Below, piece by piece: positions 62,332 to 64,000 of a stretch of 64,000 nt of DNA. The stretch is from Pseudomonadaceae bacterium (GTDB lineage: Bacteria; Pseudomonadota; Alphaproteobacteria; UBA2136; UBA6156). Position 1 is the first letter of the stretch. Each line of letters opens with the position of its first letter. The stretch is taken from the NCBI GenBank assembly GCA_024236095.1, contig JACKLD010000013.1, positions 1 through 64,000 of the forward strand. The letters run 5' to 3'. The notes under the pieces are model-generated. The model was not told the origin of the DNA. It ran no database searches and saw only the letters and a program-made list of their open reading frames with translations. Position numbers and translations under genes: made by a program.

Positions 62332-62964
62332 TCAATATTTCACCGAGCAGCCGTAGGGGCGGGTGGAGGAAGTGGCGGGGGTTTTGCCCGCCAGCACGGC
62401 ATCCGCCGCCAGACGCACGTAGTTGTCGGCCTTGGAAATGTCGGCGGCGTTGAAGCTGGGGATGCTGTCGATGGCGCCCGCGTAGACCAGTTTGCCTTGG
62501 GCATCGGCCACGAACATGTGAGGGGTTGTTTGTGCGCCGAGCAGTTTGCCGAGCGTGCTGCCGTGGGCGCCGTCGAGCACGTAGGCGGTGCCGTTCCAGC
62601 CTTCCTTGGCCACGGCGGCGGGGGCGGAGTCGGCAGAGAGGTGACCCTCTTTGCCCGGGGCCGAGCTGTTGACGGTGAGCCAGCTTACCCCTTTGGCGGT
62701 GGTCTCGGCCTGCAATTGCTGCATGGCTTTGGCATCGTAGAACTTGCGCACAAAGGGGCAGCCGGGGTTGGTCCACTCCAGCACCAGCGGTTTGCCACGG
62801 TAGTCGGCGAAGGTGTGGGCGGCGCCGGCGCTGTCGGTAAAGCGGGTGTCGGCGGGCAGAATGTCTCCGACCTTGAGGGTGGCGGCATTGGCTGAAACAG
62901 ACAAGCCGGCGGCCAGCGCCAAGGTGGCGGCGGTTTTGTAAGGCACGGTGCAGTGGTCGGCCAT
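62332..62964 (-). CDS. Secreted thioredoxin-fold redoxin
   Basis: A 210-residue protein with an N-terminal signal (about 1-27, ending SANA). The redoxin core has FADYRGKPLVLEWTNPGCPF (about 52-71), where a single cysteine replaces the CxxC pair, and TTPHMFVADAQGKLVYAG. The C-terminus RPYGCSVKY is the usual ending of this periplasmic thioredoxin-family group. It may reduce peroxides or disulfides outside the cytoplasm. GGGAGA stands before the ATG at 62964. Confidence 0.88.
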   Translation of the reverse strand: MADHCTVPYKTAATLALAAGLSVSANAATLKVGDILPADTRFTDSAGAAHTFADYRGKPLVLEWTNPGCPFVRKFYDAKAMQQLQAETTAKGVSWLTVNSSAPGKEGHLSADSAPAAVAKEGWNGTAYVLDGAHGSTLGKLLGAQTTPHMFVADAQGKLVYAGAIDSIPSFNAADISKADNYVRLAADAVLAGKTPATSSTRPYGCSVKY

Positions 62965-63123
62965 GGGGGCGTCTCCCGTTGTTGCTGGCCCGAGTCTACC
63001 CGATGCGGGCGGAGGGGCAAACAGCTTTGTGCGACATGTAAGGAAGCGGTAAAATCGGTTGACGGCGCGGGCAGCCTCGGCCATAACTTGCGGCGTTGCG
63101 GATGGGGCCTTGCCCCCGCGCAT

Positions 63124-63198
63124 GGAGAATTAGCTCAGCGGTAGAGCACCACATTGACATTGTGGGGGTCACTGGTTCGATCCCAGTATTCTCCACCA
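63124..63198 (+). tRNA. tRNA-Val (anticodon GAC)
   Basis: The sequence folds as a full tRNA: acceptor GGAGAAT, D-arm AGCTCAGCGGTAGAGC, anticodon loop TTGACAT, T-arm CTGGTTCGATCCCAG, encoded CCA. The anticodon is GAC, for GTC and GTT codons. Confidence 0.96.
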
Positions 63199-63261
63199 TG
63201 TTTATGTTCAAAATGTACAAAAACCAGAAACGATTTAACCATTTGTTATAAAATCGAGTTT

Positions 63262-63672
63262 TTATTCCAAAACCTTTTTATACAACAGTCGCTGATTGCC
63301 TTTCCCTGCATAATTGTCCAATGTTGCGTAGCACTCGTAGCCGAGCTTCGCATAAAATTCAGGTGCCTGAAAACTGATGGTGGTTAAATGGATGCCTTCA
63401 CAGAGTTTGGTTTTCGCAATTTTCTCAACGTGTTGAATGAGTCTTTTTCCAATATTTTGACCTCTAAACTTATCCGCTACAGCTAAATCCGTGATTGCAC
63501 ACCAACCTCCGAAGAACTTGCCGTGAACTATTCCTGCAAGTTCACCCTTCTCAACCCACTCAAAACAAAAATCTTCGTGTTTCTGTTTATAACCTCTAGA
63601 TTCGTTGAATTCCTCAAATAAATTGGCTATCCATCGTTTCTTCTCAGATGTAAGTGTCGCGGACTGGATCAT
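63262..63672 (-). CDS. GNAT family acetyltransferase
   Basis: A 136-residue GNAT protein. The acetyl-CoA-binding part is ITDLAVADKFRGQNIGKRLI (about 60-79, with RGQNIGK as the pyrophosphate loop), and FQAPEFYAKLGYECYATLD (about 101-119) is motif B. The substrate is unknown. It is much more AT-rich than the neighbours and lies next to tRNA-Val, so recent acquisition is likely. The ATG at 63672 is chosen; the upstream extension is proline/arginine-rich and non-coding in look. Confidence 0.88.
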   Translation of the reverse strand: MIQSATLTSEKKRWIANLFEEFNESRGYKQKHEDFCFEWVEKGELAGIVHGKFFGGWCAITDLAVADKFRGQNIGKRLIQHVEKIAKTKLCEGIHLTTISFQAPEFYAKLGYECYATLDNYAGKGNQRLLYKKVLE

Positions 63673-63740
63673 CGCTACGATGAGTCTCTCTGTAGTTGAA
63701 GGGGCGCGTGCTCCTCGCAATGACGGGGGGAGATAGGAAG

Positions 63741-64000
63741 CTACTCCGTCACGTCGGCGGCGACTTGCATTTTGACAATGGTGTCGGGGTCGGTGACGGT
63801 GCCGTTGTCGAAGCGGTCGCCTTTCTTGATGGCATCGACGTGCTCCATGCCTTCCACCACCTGGCCCCAGACGGTGTACTGGCCGTCGAGCCCCGGGTTG
63901 GAGGCCAGCATGATGAAGAACTGCGCGTTGGCGCTGTCGGGCGCCATGGTGCGGGCCATGGAGACGATGCCGCGTGCGTGCATCTTGTTGTTGAATTCGG
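63741..64000 (-). CDS. Peptidyl-prolyl cis-trans isomerase (cyclophilin), 5' part outside window
   Basis: The C-terminal 86 residues of a cyclophilin; the frame continues past the window end (EFNNK before MHARG). GIVSMARTMAPDSANAQFFI and LDGQYTVWGQVVEGMEHVD are the active-site core of the family. It isomerises proline bonds. Whether it has a signal peptide cannot be seen. Confidence 0.95.
   Translation of the reverse strand, partial: EFNNKMHARGIVSMARTMAPDSANAQFFIMLASNPGLDGQYTVWGQVVEGMEHVDAIKKGDRFDNGTVTDPDTIVKMQVAADVTE

Overview
The window looks like chromosomal DNA of an alphaproteobacterium. The GC-rich core carries gene orders known from that class: aspS, a TsaE/kinase fusion, murU, addB, addA and trxA in one direction, then ybeY-corC-lnt divergent from metK-trmB, and a 4.5S RNA gene just before dnaX-ybaB-recR. 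The exact genus cannot be told from the sequence.

Region by region. (1) 1-10.3 kb is accessory DNA. It holds a translationally coupled large serine recombinase and two ParB-like genes (minus strand), a small HTH gene, and a Fic AMP-transferase gene whose promoter is covered by a tandem 55-bp operator array. After these comes a decayed integrative element: a tRNA-3'-end-like remnant, an integrase C-terminal scar, HGGxSTGP and other small element proteins, and an unrecognised 782-residue protein, bracketed by two near-identical G-rich 20-mers. (2) 10.4-45.2 kb is core genome. It covers undecaprenyl phosphate recycling, thioredoxin, AddAB recombination, MurU/AmgK-type muropeptide recycling fused to TsaE, aspS, trmB, metK, ybeY, corC, lnt, trxB, a peroxiredoxin, a periplasmic binding protein, a chemoreceptor, ffs, dnaX-ybaB-recR and rppH. 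It also has a four-gene membrane glycolipid operon (GT2, flippase-like, FAD mutase-like, GT-C) whose last gene is split by an in-frame TGA, then a thiolase and tRNA-Gly. (3) 45.18-59.98 kb is a genomic island inserted in the 3' end of the initiator tRNA gene, with a 13-bp copy of the tRNA end at its far side. It carries an Mrr-like nuclease, prophage lysis remnants, a five-gene operon (HTH, PLD-like/SNF2 helicase, DUF4391, DNA methyltransferase Mod, restriction/helicase Res), an N-terminally truncated integrase and a block of truncated metabolic genes. (4) 60-64 kb is core again: a methyltransferase, rmuC, a secreted acidic protein, a redoxin, tRNA-Val, a GNAT protein and a cyclophilin cut by the window end.

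How the genes work together. AmgK/MurU would return N-acetylmuramate to the cell-wall pool while UppP recycles its lipid carrier. AddAB and RecR, RmuC and DnaX serve replication and repair. TrxA, TrxB and the peroxiredoxin form a thiol redox set. The island operon is the best candidate for a defence system: a type III-like Mod/Res pair with two extra coupled subunits (helicase and DUF4391) and a coupled small HTH protein at its head. All functions are inferred from reading the sequence; no database search was possible.
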